From Pelomyxa schiedti (Eukaryota; Evosea; Pelobiontida; Pelomyxidae), in the NCBI GenBank assembly GCA_020536535.1, contig JAHLWZ010000073.1:698-52920 (forward strand): a stretch of 52,223 bases of DNA, written 5' to 3'. The translations under genes were made by a program, and so were the position numbers. Shown piece by piece: positions 11,215 to 21,376 of this stretch (the stretch's first letter is position 1; each line of letters opens with the position of its first letter). Below the pieces are notes generated by a model. That model was not told the DNA's origin and ran no database searches. It saw only the letters and a program-made list of their open reading frames with translations.

Positions 11215-12570
11215 ATGACAAGTGAGTTTCAGGTCGGGCCTGTTGACGTGTCGGCCAGCACCACCGTCCGAGACCAGATGGGCGCCCTGGCCGCGGCGGC
11301 CGCGGTCGCGCGGTGCGGGGCGGGGAGCCCCATGGTGGCCGTCATGGGCCGCGGCCACGCCGCCTGGCTCGTCCGCACCCTGTGGGCCGACCTCGTCCGC
11401 CCCACCCTGCGCCTGTTTGTGGTCGACGTGACCGGGGTGTGCCGGCAGGGGCCAGACACCGCCTGCAGGGTTCCCCACGGCGCCTCCTTCCGGCTCTCCC
11501 CGCTGCTCCTGGGCGTGGCCTGCGGCCCTCGGCTTCCCCCCACCCCCTACGGGACCACTCGCGTCGGCCCCGGCAGCATCTCGCTGTGGCTGCACCGCGG
11601 CCGAGGGATGCTTGCCGTCTGCGACCTGCTGGCCAACTCCATGCCCAGAAGGGAGGCCGTGCCCGTGGCCAATGCACCGTGGGATGGCCACGTGGTCGGA
11701 TCCAGGTGGGCAGCTACTGTCGGGAGAACAAGGAATCCAGTGGCATCAGCCAAGGCACCTGGAAGCGCTTCCAAACACATCGACGCCGAAGTGAGCCTGA
11801 CTGTTGCGGAGATGATTCGCGGGGTGGCTGTGTCTGCTGGTGGTTGCCTTTGTGGTTGCGGTGATGATGGGGACCTTGGATACACTGTTGTTGTGGGCGT
11901 GCCACAGTTCGCGGGCAGTGAGGGCCGAGTGCAAATGTTCCCGGACCAGTCAGTCGAGAGTGAGGTCATTGTCACTCACTCCACGGCCAACCGCACCCTG
12001 ATTCTGGTTGTTGATGTGGAGCAGACACACAACAGCAGGAGCCTGGCTGTGCTGAGCACAACGAGGTGTGAGTTCCCACCTGGCTACTTGTTTCAGTATC
12101 TCGTTGTGATGAGGAACTGGGGCCAGTGTTCTTCTTCACCTTTTGGGTCGCGCACGTTCATTGTCACAACTCATTTCAAGCGTTCATTTTATGAAGTGTT
12201 CCGTGTGCAGGAACACACTGCCATTTTCATGCCAATCATGCGCCACGTGTCTGGTGTCTTCAGTCTGTCTGACTCTCTGTTCTGTCTCTCATTCTATGCC
12301 AAGAAACTGCGGGATTATTTCTATCTCTACCACTTTGGTGACCCAACTCACCCACATGACATTGCTCAGTCCTTCCCATATCCCAAGTCCTGCAAGCAAG
12401 TCAAAGCGAAAAGGTTCCTGGCAAAGTCTGGGCTCATGTTCCGCGTGTTAGTCAGCAACGTCATTGAGGTTATTGAGCCAAAAACAGGGTTTCTGTGCCT
12501 CACAATCGGTTTCCCCGGTCTCAAGTCAATCGAGGTTCCAACAACACCCTTCTCCTGTTGGGTTTATTGA
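11215..12570 (+). CDS. Lineage-specific propeller-like family protein (member 1)
   Basis: This is a single-exon gene of 451 codons plus TGA, with the ATG at 11215. It starts with a GC-rich Ala/Val-rich region containing VRDQMGALAAAAAV, then many short beta-like segments, and ends IEVIEPKTGFLCLTIGFPG. Two other genes in the window (41232-42546 minus and 48496-49683 plus) share the layout: an N-terminal DQxxAxA motif, beta-rich repeats, and a C-terminal strand of the type D.VTGMVLAE. I do not recognise a named domain; the spacing of hydrophobic strands and phrases such as VHLWNLVDG in the paralogues suggest a degenerate WD-like beta-propeller. The first 450 bp are about 70 percent GC and the remainder is close to balanced. 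Function is unknown; large expanded protist families like this are often binding proteins (inference). Confidence 0.7.
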   Translation: MTSEFQVGPVDVSASTTVRDQMGALAAAAAVARCGAGSPMVAVMGRGHAAWLVRTLWADLVRPTLRLFVVDVTGVCRQGPDTACRVPHGASFRLSPLLLGVACGPRLPPTPYGTTRVGPGSISLWLHRGRGMLAVCDLLANSMPRREAVPVANAPWDGHVVGSRWAATVGRTRNPVASAKAPGSASKHIDAEVSLTVAEMIRGVAVSAGGCLCGCGDDGDLGYTVVVGVPQFAGSEGRVQMFPDQSVESEVIVTHSTANRTLILVVDVEQTHNSRSLAVLSTTRCEFPPGYLFQYLVVMRNWGQCSSSPFGSRTFIVTTHFKRSFYEVFRVQEHTAIFMPIMRHVSGVFSLSDSLFCLSFYAKKLRDYFYLYHFGDPTHPHDIAQSFPYPKSCKQVKAKRFLAKSGLMFRVLVSNVIEVIEPKTGFLCLTIGFPGLKSIEVPTTPFSCWVY

Positions 12571-12717
12571 TTGTTCTCGCTTTTTCTTGGTCCTGGGGTG
12601 CATCACACAACATCACCATAAGGAACACCGCCGAGACCCCGAAATGCTCACTGGCCGCCACTACGTCGGCGATGTGTAGTACTAGTACCCGAGTAACTGT
12701 AAATGTCCTTACAGCTG

Positions 12718-12728
12718 AAAAAAGAAAA
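12718..12728 (-). terminator. Pol III terminator of tRNA-Gln
   Basis: On the minus strand the tRNA is followed after four bases by TTTT, then C and TTTTTT, a normal RNA polymerase III stop. Confidence 0.65.
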
Positions 12729-12731
12729 TTA

Positions 12732-12803
12732 TGGCCCCGCTCAGAATCGAACTGAGATCAATAGAGCCAAAATCTCCCATACTAACCATTCTCCTACGGA
12801 GCC
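12732..12803 (-). tRNA. tRNA-Gln (anticodon UUG)
   Basis: The 72-nt minus-strand cloverleaf has acceptor strands GGCTCCG and CGGGGCC with discriminator A, T-arm CTCAG-TTCGATT-CTGAG, and D-loop sequence GGTTAG. The anticodon loop TTTTGGC gives TTG, read as Gln. The anticodon stem has one G-A mismatch and the D-stem pairs poorly, so it could be divergent or decayed. A shift of the stem by one would give a Lys anticodon, but that pairs less well. The B box GTTCGATTC is intact and a T-run follows. Confidence 0.65.
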
Positions 12804-12902
12804 TCCCTGTTCTTATCTCTCAAGTTGACGGCGCCTAGAACACCTGGGAGAAGGCACAAACAGTTGAATGGGCCCTCGTTCTGAGGGCGGGACTTCAGAA
12901 AT

Positions 12903-12992
12903 GCTCTGGTAGCTCAGTTGGTTAGAGCGCGGTACTTATAAGAACAGTATTGAGTGATGCTGAGGTCGTGGGTTCGATCCCCACCCGGAGCA
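12903..12992 (+). tRNA. tRNA-Ile (anticodon UAU) with a 16-nt intron
   Basis: The acceptor stem GCTCTGG/CCGGAGC and discriminator A enclose 90 nt. The anticodon stem CGGTA/TGCTG and loop CTTATAA match the conserved eukaryotic tRNA-Ile(UAU). About 16 extra bases (AGAACAGTATTGAGTG) lie one base 3' of the anticodon, where eukaryotic tRNA introns sit. Removing them leaves 74 nt. The A box (TGGTAGCTCAGTTGG) and B box (GGTTCGATCC) are intact. Eukaryotic UAU isoleucine tRNAs commonly have introns. Confidence 0.92.
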
Positions 12993-12995
12993 TAA

Positions 12996-13001
12996 TTTTT
13001 T
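12996..13001 (+). terminator. Pol III terminator of tRNA-Ile
   Basis: A run of six T begins four bases after the tRNA 3' end. Confidence 0.75.
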
Positions 13002-13099
13002 GTGGAGTTCGTTGGTCTGTTCAAACTGTTGGCTCGTTTCCGAGATTTTCGTTATCGTCGCTCAAGATCGGCGGTCTGGTGTTTTTTTTATTCAGCCAC

Positions 13100-13326
13100 A
13101 TGTCGAGACCATTCGCCACAGCCCGCGTTGCAAAAGTAACGAAAATCAAGTTTCCGTGAGTCGGGTTCTGCGCAGATGATTAAGTGCTTTTAGTCGCCGA
13201 CCAAAACAAGGTTTTTTATCCTCGTAAACAAGAATCTTCTTAGTGCCAGGATTTATAGAGAAGAATTGCGGCAGAAAGAGGGAGAAGCAGGCAGAACACC
13301 AAGAAGATTATAAGAGGCCAGGATAG
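13100..13326 (+). CDS. Possible small basic protein, three exons
   Basis: An ATG at 13100 opens SRPFATARVAKVTKIKFP, followed by a candidate donor GTGAG and the acceptor TTTTAG, a 17-nt middle exon, a second short intron ending CTTAG, and a final exon rich in Lys, Glu and Arg ending at TAG 13324-13326. In another frame the last exon reads ARIYREELRQKEGEAG and stops at 13312. Both readings give a basic protein of about 50 residues. The N-terminus resembles those of small organellar or ribosomal proteins, but I recognise no family. Tentative. Confidence 0.3.
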
Positions 13327-13404
13327 TTTCTTAACCGGTGGTTTGCATTCTTTGACAAGAGTCCATTGATTCCACGATAAACACTAGACTTGTAAGTTCA
13401 TGGG

Positions 13405-14820
13405 TCATTTGAAAATAGTGGGAACCTGTCTGACATCAGGCAAAATTTTATCCACAACGCGAATTTCAAATGGTCCATTGTGGAGAATACTGTTATCAGT
13501 GCGATCACTCCAATTGAACAAGCACCCGGATGTATCAGGACCACTTTGTTCCAGTTAGGTTTGTGTTGTCAATCGAGTAAAAGTCATACAAAGGATTCAG
13601 CTCTATGACTCGAACTCTGTCATTGAGAACCTGAAGGTCCACAACAAAGTTTGTGAGCGATTTTACAGCTGGGATAATGGTTCCCTGGAGGAATTCACAT
13701 ATTCGGCGGCCTATTACTGCCTTATTTTTGGCCACATCAGGCCAATACTGATAATAGCAATACTGCGAAATGGCCTGGACTTGTTGTAAGTGGGAAGAGA
13801 GTTTTAGTATGGTTATCATGTACACACTGTAACATTGCTTCCACTGATAAAAGCACGAAACTCTTGATGTGGCATCATTGGAACCCACTCACGAACAATG
13901 ATACTAAATTGTGAAACTAGTTTAGGATGATCTAGAGCACGCATTAAATCACCGTAGACTCTTTCACTGTTCACTAAGAGCTTTTCGAAATTGAATTACT
14001 GAAGAAGAACTTTGGTGGAGCGACGGCAAACCATACCTGCATTGCTTGCTCAGCGTTTGTAATTTTCATAGCCAAACGTGTAGCCGTGACAACAGCAACT
14101 TGTAAAGAGTGAGAGCGTTGATAAACTTTGATCAAAAGAATACTTGTATCAGAATTGTCACTTCCATCCCCTTTACTAAGGAGATGCTTTAAAATAATTT
14201 TGTATTCTGGGCGTTGAAGGGCTGCATCTTTTGGGCTAGTGCATGAAGTTACTTTCAACATCAAAGCAGGGGAAATAAGTAGATAAATAAAAAGTCACCT
14301 TCGTGTACTTAGTTTTACAAAGGCAGCCCCCTCAAATTCCATAATGGCCTCCTGTACCTTGGCCACAACCTTCAACAAAAACAAGTTGATGGTTAAAAAA
14401 TGTAACAGCATTGCTATTTACAACGTATAGGTAATAATTACTTAACACCAAGGGAGCAAAAAGGCAAGATAGAAGCCATATATAGCCAGAGAAGGGAGGG
14501 CAAGAGAACATAACAGCACAGAAGGAGGAGTGATTCTTGATTTAATTTATTTATTTATTTTATTTTATTTTATTTTATTTTTTTTTTTTTTTGGGAAGGG
14601 TTGGTGAGTGACACCTACATACATCAACCAACGAAGGTGACTTTAGAGCAGGGGCGGGATCCTCCTTGTTCCTACAGGAACAACAGGCCCTGTACATGTC
14701 CTTCCTCTGTTCTGGCGACAGGGGAATCACTCTGCTCCTGGGCGTGCATCCAAGAGGTGCCAGTGCAGGGTACCACGCCTCGAATGAGCAGCCAAATATG
14801 GCGGCCGCGTGCTCGTCGTC
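13405..14820 (-). CDS. CDC123: CDC123-family protein (eIF2 assembly factor)
   Basis: Read on the minus strand, an exon starting near 14820 gives CSFEAWYPALAPLG and SRVIPLSPEQ, matching the CDC123 N-terminal motif CxFxxWYP...VILPL. Further exons give AAFVKLSTRSPKDAAL across an intron at about 14235-14300, corresponding to the family's (A/V)FPKLNWSSPKDA. Later come ISQYCYYQYWPDV, FVVDLQVLNDRVRVIELNP and CLFNWSDRT...GPFEIRVV, all family landmarks; IELNP marks the ATP-grasp metal site. The stop is TGA at 13405-13407. The first ATG is not certain and may lie upstream of 14820 in another exon. CDC123 is an ATP-grasp chaperone that assembles the eIF2 alpha-gamma subunits in the cytosol. The C-terminus is complete. 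Confidence 0.82.
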
Positions 14821-15209
14821 CTGCAAAGGGGAAGGGAGGAGAGAGGGTACCGGCCAATGAGGCAGGGGAAGGCGGGTAAGCCGTTGGTGTTGGGTTGCGG
14901 TGCGCGAATGTGGCGAGGTGAGGAATGCACTGTTGGGATTATGGGATGGGCTTCGCACGTACGGTTGAGGCGACGCCAGGGAGCGTGGTACTGTCCGACA
15001 ACCGAAACCTGAGGTCGGTCATTTCTTTTTGGGTTTCTTTCGATCTTGATCTCGTTATCGTAATTTGACCTTTGGCGTTTGACTAGTCACCTCTGGTACC
15101 TTCCAGAGGTAGGACTGTGAGACACTTGACAAAAACAAAAAAACTTTGTATAATAGCAGACAGAATTTGGGTTGGGACAAAAGTGGGTGAATCAAATCAC
15201 TGCTTTGTG

Positions 15210-16578
15210 TCATACAGGTTTTGGGTTAAGGTTACGGAAAGCATATTCAGTGGCAGCAACATCAGCAAGACTGCCATAAACATTAGGTTCACGGTGGAAT
15301 AACTGTAGTCCATGGGATTCCAGGCACTGAAAAATTTTCCAGGTTTTCTGCACAACTTGCATGGAGGTGATGGAGTGTCTATCTTTGTTTTGCCAGTGCA
15401 CCTCTAACTAGTAAATGTGAGCCCTTGGCCATTATATTGGAAAAAACTTACTAGAAGGTGCCCAATCCACGGAAAGGTTGTTTGGTTGCATAACGCTGGA
15501 ATAGTATCCCACTCGCTACCCTCTATATCCATTTTTAGAACGTCGAGGTGAGTGTGACCCAGTTCGTTCATTATGGTTTGTAAAGATTTTTCATTCCGAT
15601 AAGGTTCATCTCTACCAATGCGGACCTGTAGTTAGGGGAATAATAATTCTTAAAAATTTTTGAGGCTATAAGCATAAAATCACCTGGTGATAGGTAGCCC
15701 GAAGAGTTCCCAAGTTATAATGAGCTGGATCAAACACGTGCACCTCACATTGATTGTGTGTTATTATATTAAAATTCCTCTCAAAATCTGTGACTCCAAA
15801 GCACCCTAAGCTGTAGGCAACACATGGTGCTCTAATCAAATCTGCTCCGCACATCCACTTTCCTCCGTCAATCAAGTTACCTTGGAATAAGTCAGAAGTC
15901 TTATTTGGAAACAAAAATGGTCAAGGGAATGTAAAAAATACCAATTCTATCCTCTTTGAGCATACACTGATAGACGGGTTCAAAGAGATCAAACACTTGA
16001 GCATCGCCATACATCAGCATACTCCTTGGGAACGAATTTTGTGCTAAAGCCACGTCCACCTCTTTTCTCAAGCCATTCAAAAATTCCCTTCACACAACAA
16101 CAATTAAAACAATTAAGGCGATTGGTCGCGTACTACAATAGCAATAACAATAACAATAATAATAACAACATACTACTCCCCACACTTGGATAATAATAGC
16201 AACAACATATACCCACAATCAAGCTAGTAAGTACCTTGGAGCCATAGCCTCCGTTGCCACCGGCAAATTCACAGGAGCAGGAGGAGGAGGGGGTGGAGGA
16301 GGACACTCTTGGCACGTTTCGCACTCTGGGCACATCTGACACTCTGGGCACACATGCGCAGGACACACCGGGCAATCTTTATGAGGTGGGTTTGTTGGCG
16401 CCGCGATTGTGTGTGTTTGCTGCTGTTGTTGTTGCTGCTGGTTGTGAGGGGGCTGCGTGGGGTGGTTTAGGGCGTCGCCGGGTGGGTGTGGCTTGGCCCA
16501 GATGTTGTACAGCATCGCTGTGTACAGACCCAGGGTCAGGGCCAAGCACAGTCCGTAAAGCACATACGCCCGTCTCAT
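15210..16578 (-). CDS. Membrane-anchored METTL24-like methyltransferase
   Basis: The ATG at 16578 starts MRRAY and a hydrophobic helix (about residues 5-27), a type II signal anchor. A Pro/Gln-rich stem follows with a Cys-rich block, CPVCPAHVCPECQMCPECET, and a run of eight Pro. The exons after that carry a Methyltransf_22/METTL24-type domain: LIDGGKWMCG, VAYSLGCFGVTDFERNF, CEVHVFDPAHYN, VLKMDIEGSEW (the acidic SAM-site strand) and near the end FHREPNVYG and ATEYAFRNL, ending in TGA at 15210. Introns are short. Family members are predicted SAM-dependent methyltransferases of the secretory pathway with unknown substrate. The Cys block looks like a small metal-binding or disulphide module and is not a usual part of the family. 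Confidence 0.78.
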
Positions 16579-16791
16579 CGTCTACTACTTATGGGTGCCA
16601 AAAAGTCGAGCCACGACACACCGCCACTTGTACTGCACACCCAGCCCCCGAATTTCGCAACTCACGAATAACCAAGGAGAGAAAGAACGAAAACCGTTGT
16701 TCTTTTTTTGATGAGGATGCGGTGGTTGGGGAGTCACAAAGACAAAAACGAAAAGGAGCAAAAACGAAACAACGACGGTGATGGCTTGTTT

Positions 16792-18577
16792 TCAGTAGCG
16801 ACGTGTGGAACCTCGGCCTCTGCCTCTGCCTCTGTTGTTGTAAGAGTAGGATGTGGTTGTGGACTGCATTGCTAGCTGCTGTTGTGACATTGGGTGGAAG
16901 TTGCTGGCCTGCCGGTACTGCTGGGTCTGTGGCTGGGGATTATTGTAGTAGGAGTAGGAGGAAGGTGGAGGGAGTGATGTCTGAGGTTGGGCAAGTGGAG
17001 GTGGGGGTGTATTGCTGGTAATGCTGTTGTTCACTGGGGATGTCGCTGTGGGTATTTGCAGCATGGACAGGAACTGTTCTGTTTGAGGGCTGTCGGCATA
17101 TCTTTCCCCTGTGGCTGCTATTTAGAGGATGAACCTTTCTGAGGAGCGAACAAACCAGGAAAGTCGAAGGGGGTTTTGTATGACGTGAAACGCATAGAGC
17201 CTTTGTAGCCTAATGCTGTCTGCGAAAAGTTACACGGCACAGTGAGATCTTTCAGGCTTCCAAGAACGAAATTCATGTGCGTTGGAATCGACGCAACAAT
17301 TGTCGGTGAGCTTGTTGGTGGGATTTACTTTCATGCAAGAAGAGCAGATTAACATACTAGGTTTGAAAGTTTGCATAATTTCCACTAAAGGAGAATGGTG
17401 TAGCTCCTCTAACAATAGCTAGCCATTCGGGATCATATTCAAGGGTCAGTGGGCCAGTTTTGTCTGGAAAGGTGATCACCTATGTCAATAGTGAATTGAA
17501 TGTGACATACTTGGTGACAAGAATACTCACATCCATGAACTGATGACCAGGGAGAGCTTTATCCATTGCCACAAAAAAGTGCCCTTCAGGCGATGGCAAG
17601 GGTAGGGATAGAGGTGTAGTGAAGGGGATGTGCATGTGGCCTGAAAGCCAAAAACGAGGTTTAAGGGATAATAATAAATCTGTGTAGTACTGTAAGGAAA
17701 GTGAGTGGTTCAATCATAGGAATGAATCTTGACCTGACATCCAAGTGGTTCACACTTTATTCTAGTACAAAGCTGAGGATTTTTTTGCTGGGTCGCAACA
17801 GGAAAGTAAGGAGAAAGGTAAGGCCAATCGTGACTCATCACAATGTCTATTGGTTGTCTTATCTGGTGGCTTTATATCAGAAAGTTGGAAAGAGGACAAC
17901 AATACTCACCATGGACAATTTCCCTAAATCAAACGAGCGAACGTGATATGCGCTCCGCTTGTGATCCTCTGTGTAAGGAGGAAACTCGAAGTGTCCTATG
18001 ACAAGTGAGAAAACTTTGTGTGCTTGGAATACCAGAATACCTTTATTGAAATCGTATCCCTTGAAAATGCCAGAAAAGCCAGCAATCCGCAGGCCTCCAT
18101 ACCGAATAACACCAGAATACCCAAGGAAGTAAATATTGGGAGCTACCCATCCTCCATGAAACCTACTACCTTTAGTGTGGAAGTGGAAAAAGATTAAATA
18201 TGTACCCACAATTCCCTAAGGTGATTTTGAGCCTCATGATTACCCCCAACAAAAATGGTCATTACTGGCGCTGTTGCTTGACCATTGTAGTACTTGTAGA
18301 AGTCTTTGAATGTATGATATTTCGTGGGTCCAGCCAAGTTTGCCAAATCATACTCATTTCTCACCGCCTTGATGAGAAATTAAACAAACAAGCGCAAAGC
18401 AAACAGGAAAAACGAGATGTCACCTCGAAGTCACCGCAACACAAAAGAAGGTGTATTTTAATCCCTCTTTGAGCCTCCTGTCTCCTTATTTCCGCATAAA
18501 TGAGGTCCAGTTCTCCATGTGAGCACCCTACAACAGCCACCTTCTACAGTAAAAAAAAAAGCCACTGAGATCTTCAT
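16792..18577 (-). CDS. DBR1: Lariat debranching enzyme
   Basis: DBR1 cuts the 2'-5' bond of intron lariats in the nucleus. The minus strand reads [12 protein letters not shown] and [11 protein letters not shown] (metallophosphatase motifs, with the DBR1-specific Cys next to the Gly-Asp), then [67 protein letters not shown] and [15 protein letters not shown], in the order of the human enzyme. The C-terminal domain contains YDPEWLAIV. The gene ends in a Gln/Tyr/Pro-rich tail with RGRGRGRGS and TGA at 16792, an RG-type RNA-binding tail. The best start is the ATG at 18577 giving MKIS, which must join KVAVVG across a 22-nt GT...TAG stretch containing ten T. The presence of the enzyme agrees with the intron density. 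The product is probably complete. Confidence 0.9.
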
Positions 18578-18720
18578 AAAAATGCACACGTTTATGCCAC
18601 CAGTGTTCGTCGCCGCACTCGACATTTAGTTAATTTAATTTGTTTCTATTTTTCGGTGTCTGATAAAGGAAGGCTTTGTTTTTTGAAATTCCTGCTTCTT
18701 GTGTGGGATTTGGAGTGTGG

Positions 18721-21329
18721 CTACATAATGTCAGACATAAGGCTACTCAGTGCAGAACGGATATGGGGTACTGCGGAAGTAGGTGGCAACAGTCCATAGG
18801 CATTGCACACGTCGTGGAATGCATTCAGCATTTCAGGTGGTAGGCAGTAATTCTGTCCATGTGGTTGAGGATGGTAGCCAATGGGTCCAATGTTGGCCGA
18901 TGGGTCAAAAACCGTCACGTAAGTTTTGTCTGTGGTGAAGGAAATGAGCCGGCGTTGGTCACATGTGACCCCGACAAGCATCCCCGATATCCTTTGTATG
19001 CTCTGTTTTCAGGAGTTAGTTGCAGGATTATCACAGATCGTTGCATACTCGAAGTGCTTGCATGCTTAGGGGGTGTGACTTGAGTAATTGCAGTTTTTGT
19101 TGTTTGAGACTGCTCGATTGGACAGCCGGATCTTCCAATCGAGTTTTCGCACTGTCCAGATCAGATTTGTTAACAGGAAGTTGTTGCTGTGCATTTTGTG
19201 CTGAATGTAACTGAGCTTTCAGAGTTACTATCTCTCGTTTTGCTGCTTCTAGCTCGCCCTTAAGGTATTCTGAATATATTCCGGTCATCTCATCACCCCG
19301 CAGAATTGTTTGTGCAACATCTACATGCGGTCGCTTGTGGGGGTCACCAGCCAACAAGCTTTTAATGAGTTCCTGTAATTTTAAAAGGGTCCTGGGAGAT
19401 ATGGTAATATCTCCCGCAACTGCAGGGAACTGTATATTCTCGCAATCAGTAGAATAATTACCCACAATGCCATATCCATTGGGGTAATCAGGAAATGCGT
19501 CGCCTCCATAAATTATCTCGTAGATTAGCAAGCCAAGTTCCCAAGGAGGCTGCCCACCAACCCAAGTTTTTCCTAGAGGATTGCTGCAGACAGAGTTGAG
19601 GATCTCCGGGGCCTTGTGGCACATGTTTCCTTGTGTTAAATCACTGCATGATGCCATCCATGTTGAGTCCAGTTCTTTCGCACAGCCAAAATCACACACA
19701 ACCAACCAGAGGTGATTTCTTTCCTCACAAACAAGGATGTTATCTTTTTTTTTTTTTTTTTTCACGTAAGATTTGATAAAGAAGAACCACGAACCTAATT
19801 TCATATCCAGGTGTACAACATGAAACTTGCACATGTGAGTGAGAGCTTCGCATAGATCCAAACAAAATCCAAAGAGTAGTGACAAAGGCACAGTGGATGA
19901 TTCTGTGAGGTACTGCTTTAATGTTCTTGGGTAGTACGTCATTGCCACAAACGTTGTCATTCTCCGTTTTCTTGTACCATGGTCATTGTACTCCATCGTG
20001 TCTCGAATTGATGGATCCACAAAATGAAGAACCTCGTCGATTATTCTCTCATTAAACTCATGCAGTAGCCTGACAATGTTGGGGTGTGGCGGTAAAGTGT
20101 GCTTGAGGATCCCGTACTCTGACACGAATGGATTCCGTGTAAGAACGGTGTTGGACCCAAACTGGAAGTTGAAAATGCACTTCAGAGCAAATACACGTTC
20201 TTCCTCAGCGGACGCGGACATTTTTGTACTGACGAGAAGAACCAGTCCTAACATGAGCTTAGTTTTGGTTAGTTTACCATGGGCAGTTCAACCATTGCAC
20301 CCCTGCCCAATCTTCTTAACTATCTGAAGTCTTCCTGCCTCTATCAACTGACCAGGGGCAGAACAAGCTTTTAGAAAAGAAGTCTGTGGTTTGGCAGCAG
20401 GTAAATTTTGAAACAGTGCTAGCATTGGCTCTGAGTTGAGTGAGACTTCGGTTGTGCCAAGTCTAAGTGATTGCAGAGATGATACTGCACCCTCCAGGGG
20501 ATTGCGGGCAGCGGAGATTGGTGGCTGTAATACTGGTGTTACAGCAGGATCATGTACTTCAATATGTGTACTTTCTCTGTTTACTGCAGCTTCACTCGTA
20601 CTTAGAGTAGGATCAATTTGCAGGGAATTTGACGTTACAGTTTGTATTCCTAGTGGTGTCTTCACTATTATTTTATTTCTTGGGGCCAAAGGAAGAATGG
20701 AAGAGGGCTGCTTAACGTAAACACCACACAGACTTGTTTCTGTCTGAACCAGGTTAGACTTCCAATAGGTCCTGTCATCAAATGACCAGTAATCCTTCAA
20801 GTAAAGTTTACATGGGATACGGTAGTGACACGGGATGTACCTCTTTGAATCTGACTTCCACAAAAAATTTGATTTTACTCAGGCTCAGAGAATAGGGGGC
20901 ACACCTCGCAGCGAGGTCCCAGGTGTCTCCATAGTCATTTTGCAAGGTCCGTTGAAGAATGGAAGGAGGATGTGGTGTGATAACGACGAGAGTGTGTTGC
21001 AAGTCCTGGGACGTAGGGAGCGAAGACACGCGCAAGCAGTCGCATGTAAGTGAGCATAGAACGTTTGCGAACCAGTCTCCAAAGTTTGCAGAGTCCGTGG
21101 GAGACGGTTCAAGTACGCTCATGCCAACGGCAACCAGCTCTGCTATCTTTCTTTGGCATCTTTTCAAAGACTCGGGCCCCAGCAGCTCTGACTGTTCTGT
21201 CATCCCTCCCAGCAATTCGTCCCGTAGCTGGACAAACGCCCAGCCAGAAGATGGTTGGCATCTGAGGGCGTGCAGCATTTGTATTGCCATCGTTTTTTGC
21301 ACCCGCGATGTATCGGTTTCGTGGGCCAT
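18721..21329 (-). CDS. PINK1-like serine/threonine kinase
   Basis: The ATG at 21329 begins an N-terminal region of about 350 residues with no domain I recognise. The kinase domain follows: glycine loop KKIGQGCNG, VFALK lysine, PHPNIVRLLHEF, FVAMTYYPRTLKQYL, FHVVHLDMKLDNILV formed across an intron at about 19742-19795, WLVVCDFGCAKEL, MCHKAPEIL and DPHKRP. The spacing and wording (PHPNI.R.L..F; YP.TL.QYL; LV..DFGC; APE) follow PINK1 more than other kinases. The HRD arginine is Leu (HLD). A coiled-coil of about 60 residues and a short C-terminal exon ending at TAG 18721 complete it. One join near 20870 needs a 28-nt intron and is uncertain. Catalytic Lys, Asp and DFG are kept, so it is probably active. 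PINK1 marks damaged mitochondria in animals; orthology is not proven. Confidence 0.72.
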
Positions 21330-21376
21330 TACGAAGTTCGTCCTTACAGTAAAAAAAAACTGTTTTGTTGTGTTCT
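21330..21376. promoter_or_regulatory. Divergent intergenic promoter region, 47 bp
   Basis: The PINK1-like kinase (minus) and methionine synthase (plus) start codons face away from each other with only 47 bp between them. The gap contains an A-run and TTACAGT but no obvious TATA box. Both genes must share this space for their promoters or start inside each other's 5' UTR. Confidence 0.5.

Noticed and set aside
11176..11691. Antisense and alternative frames over the GC-rich start of propeller-like member 1
   Set aside because: High GC removes stops in all frames; only the 451-codon sense frame continues through the AT-richer half.
14530..14592. Long TTTAT/T-rich tract as a possible replication origin or retroelement tail
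   Set aside because: It is a simple pentanucleotide and T repeat, probably inside an intron of CDC123; nothing else supports an origin or a retroelement.
16131..16200. ATAACAATAA-type tandem repeats as a CRISPR-like or regulatory array
   Set aside because: Ordinary trinucleotide microsatellite in an intron of the methyltransferase gene; no spacers.
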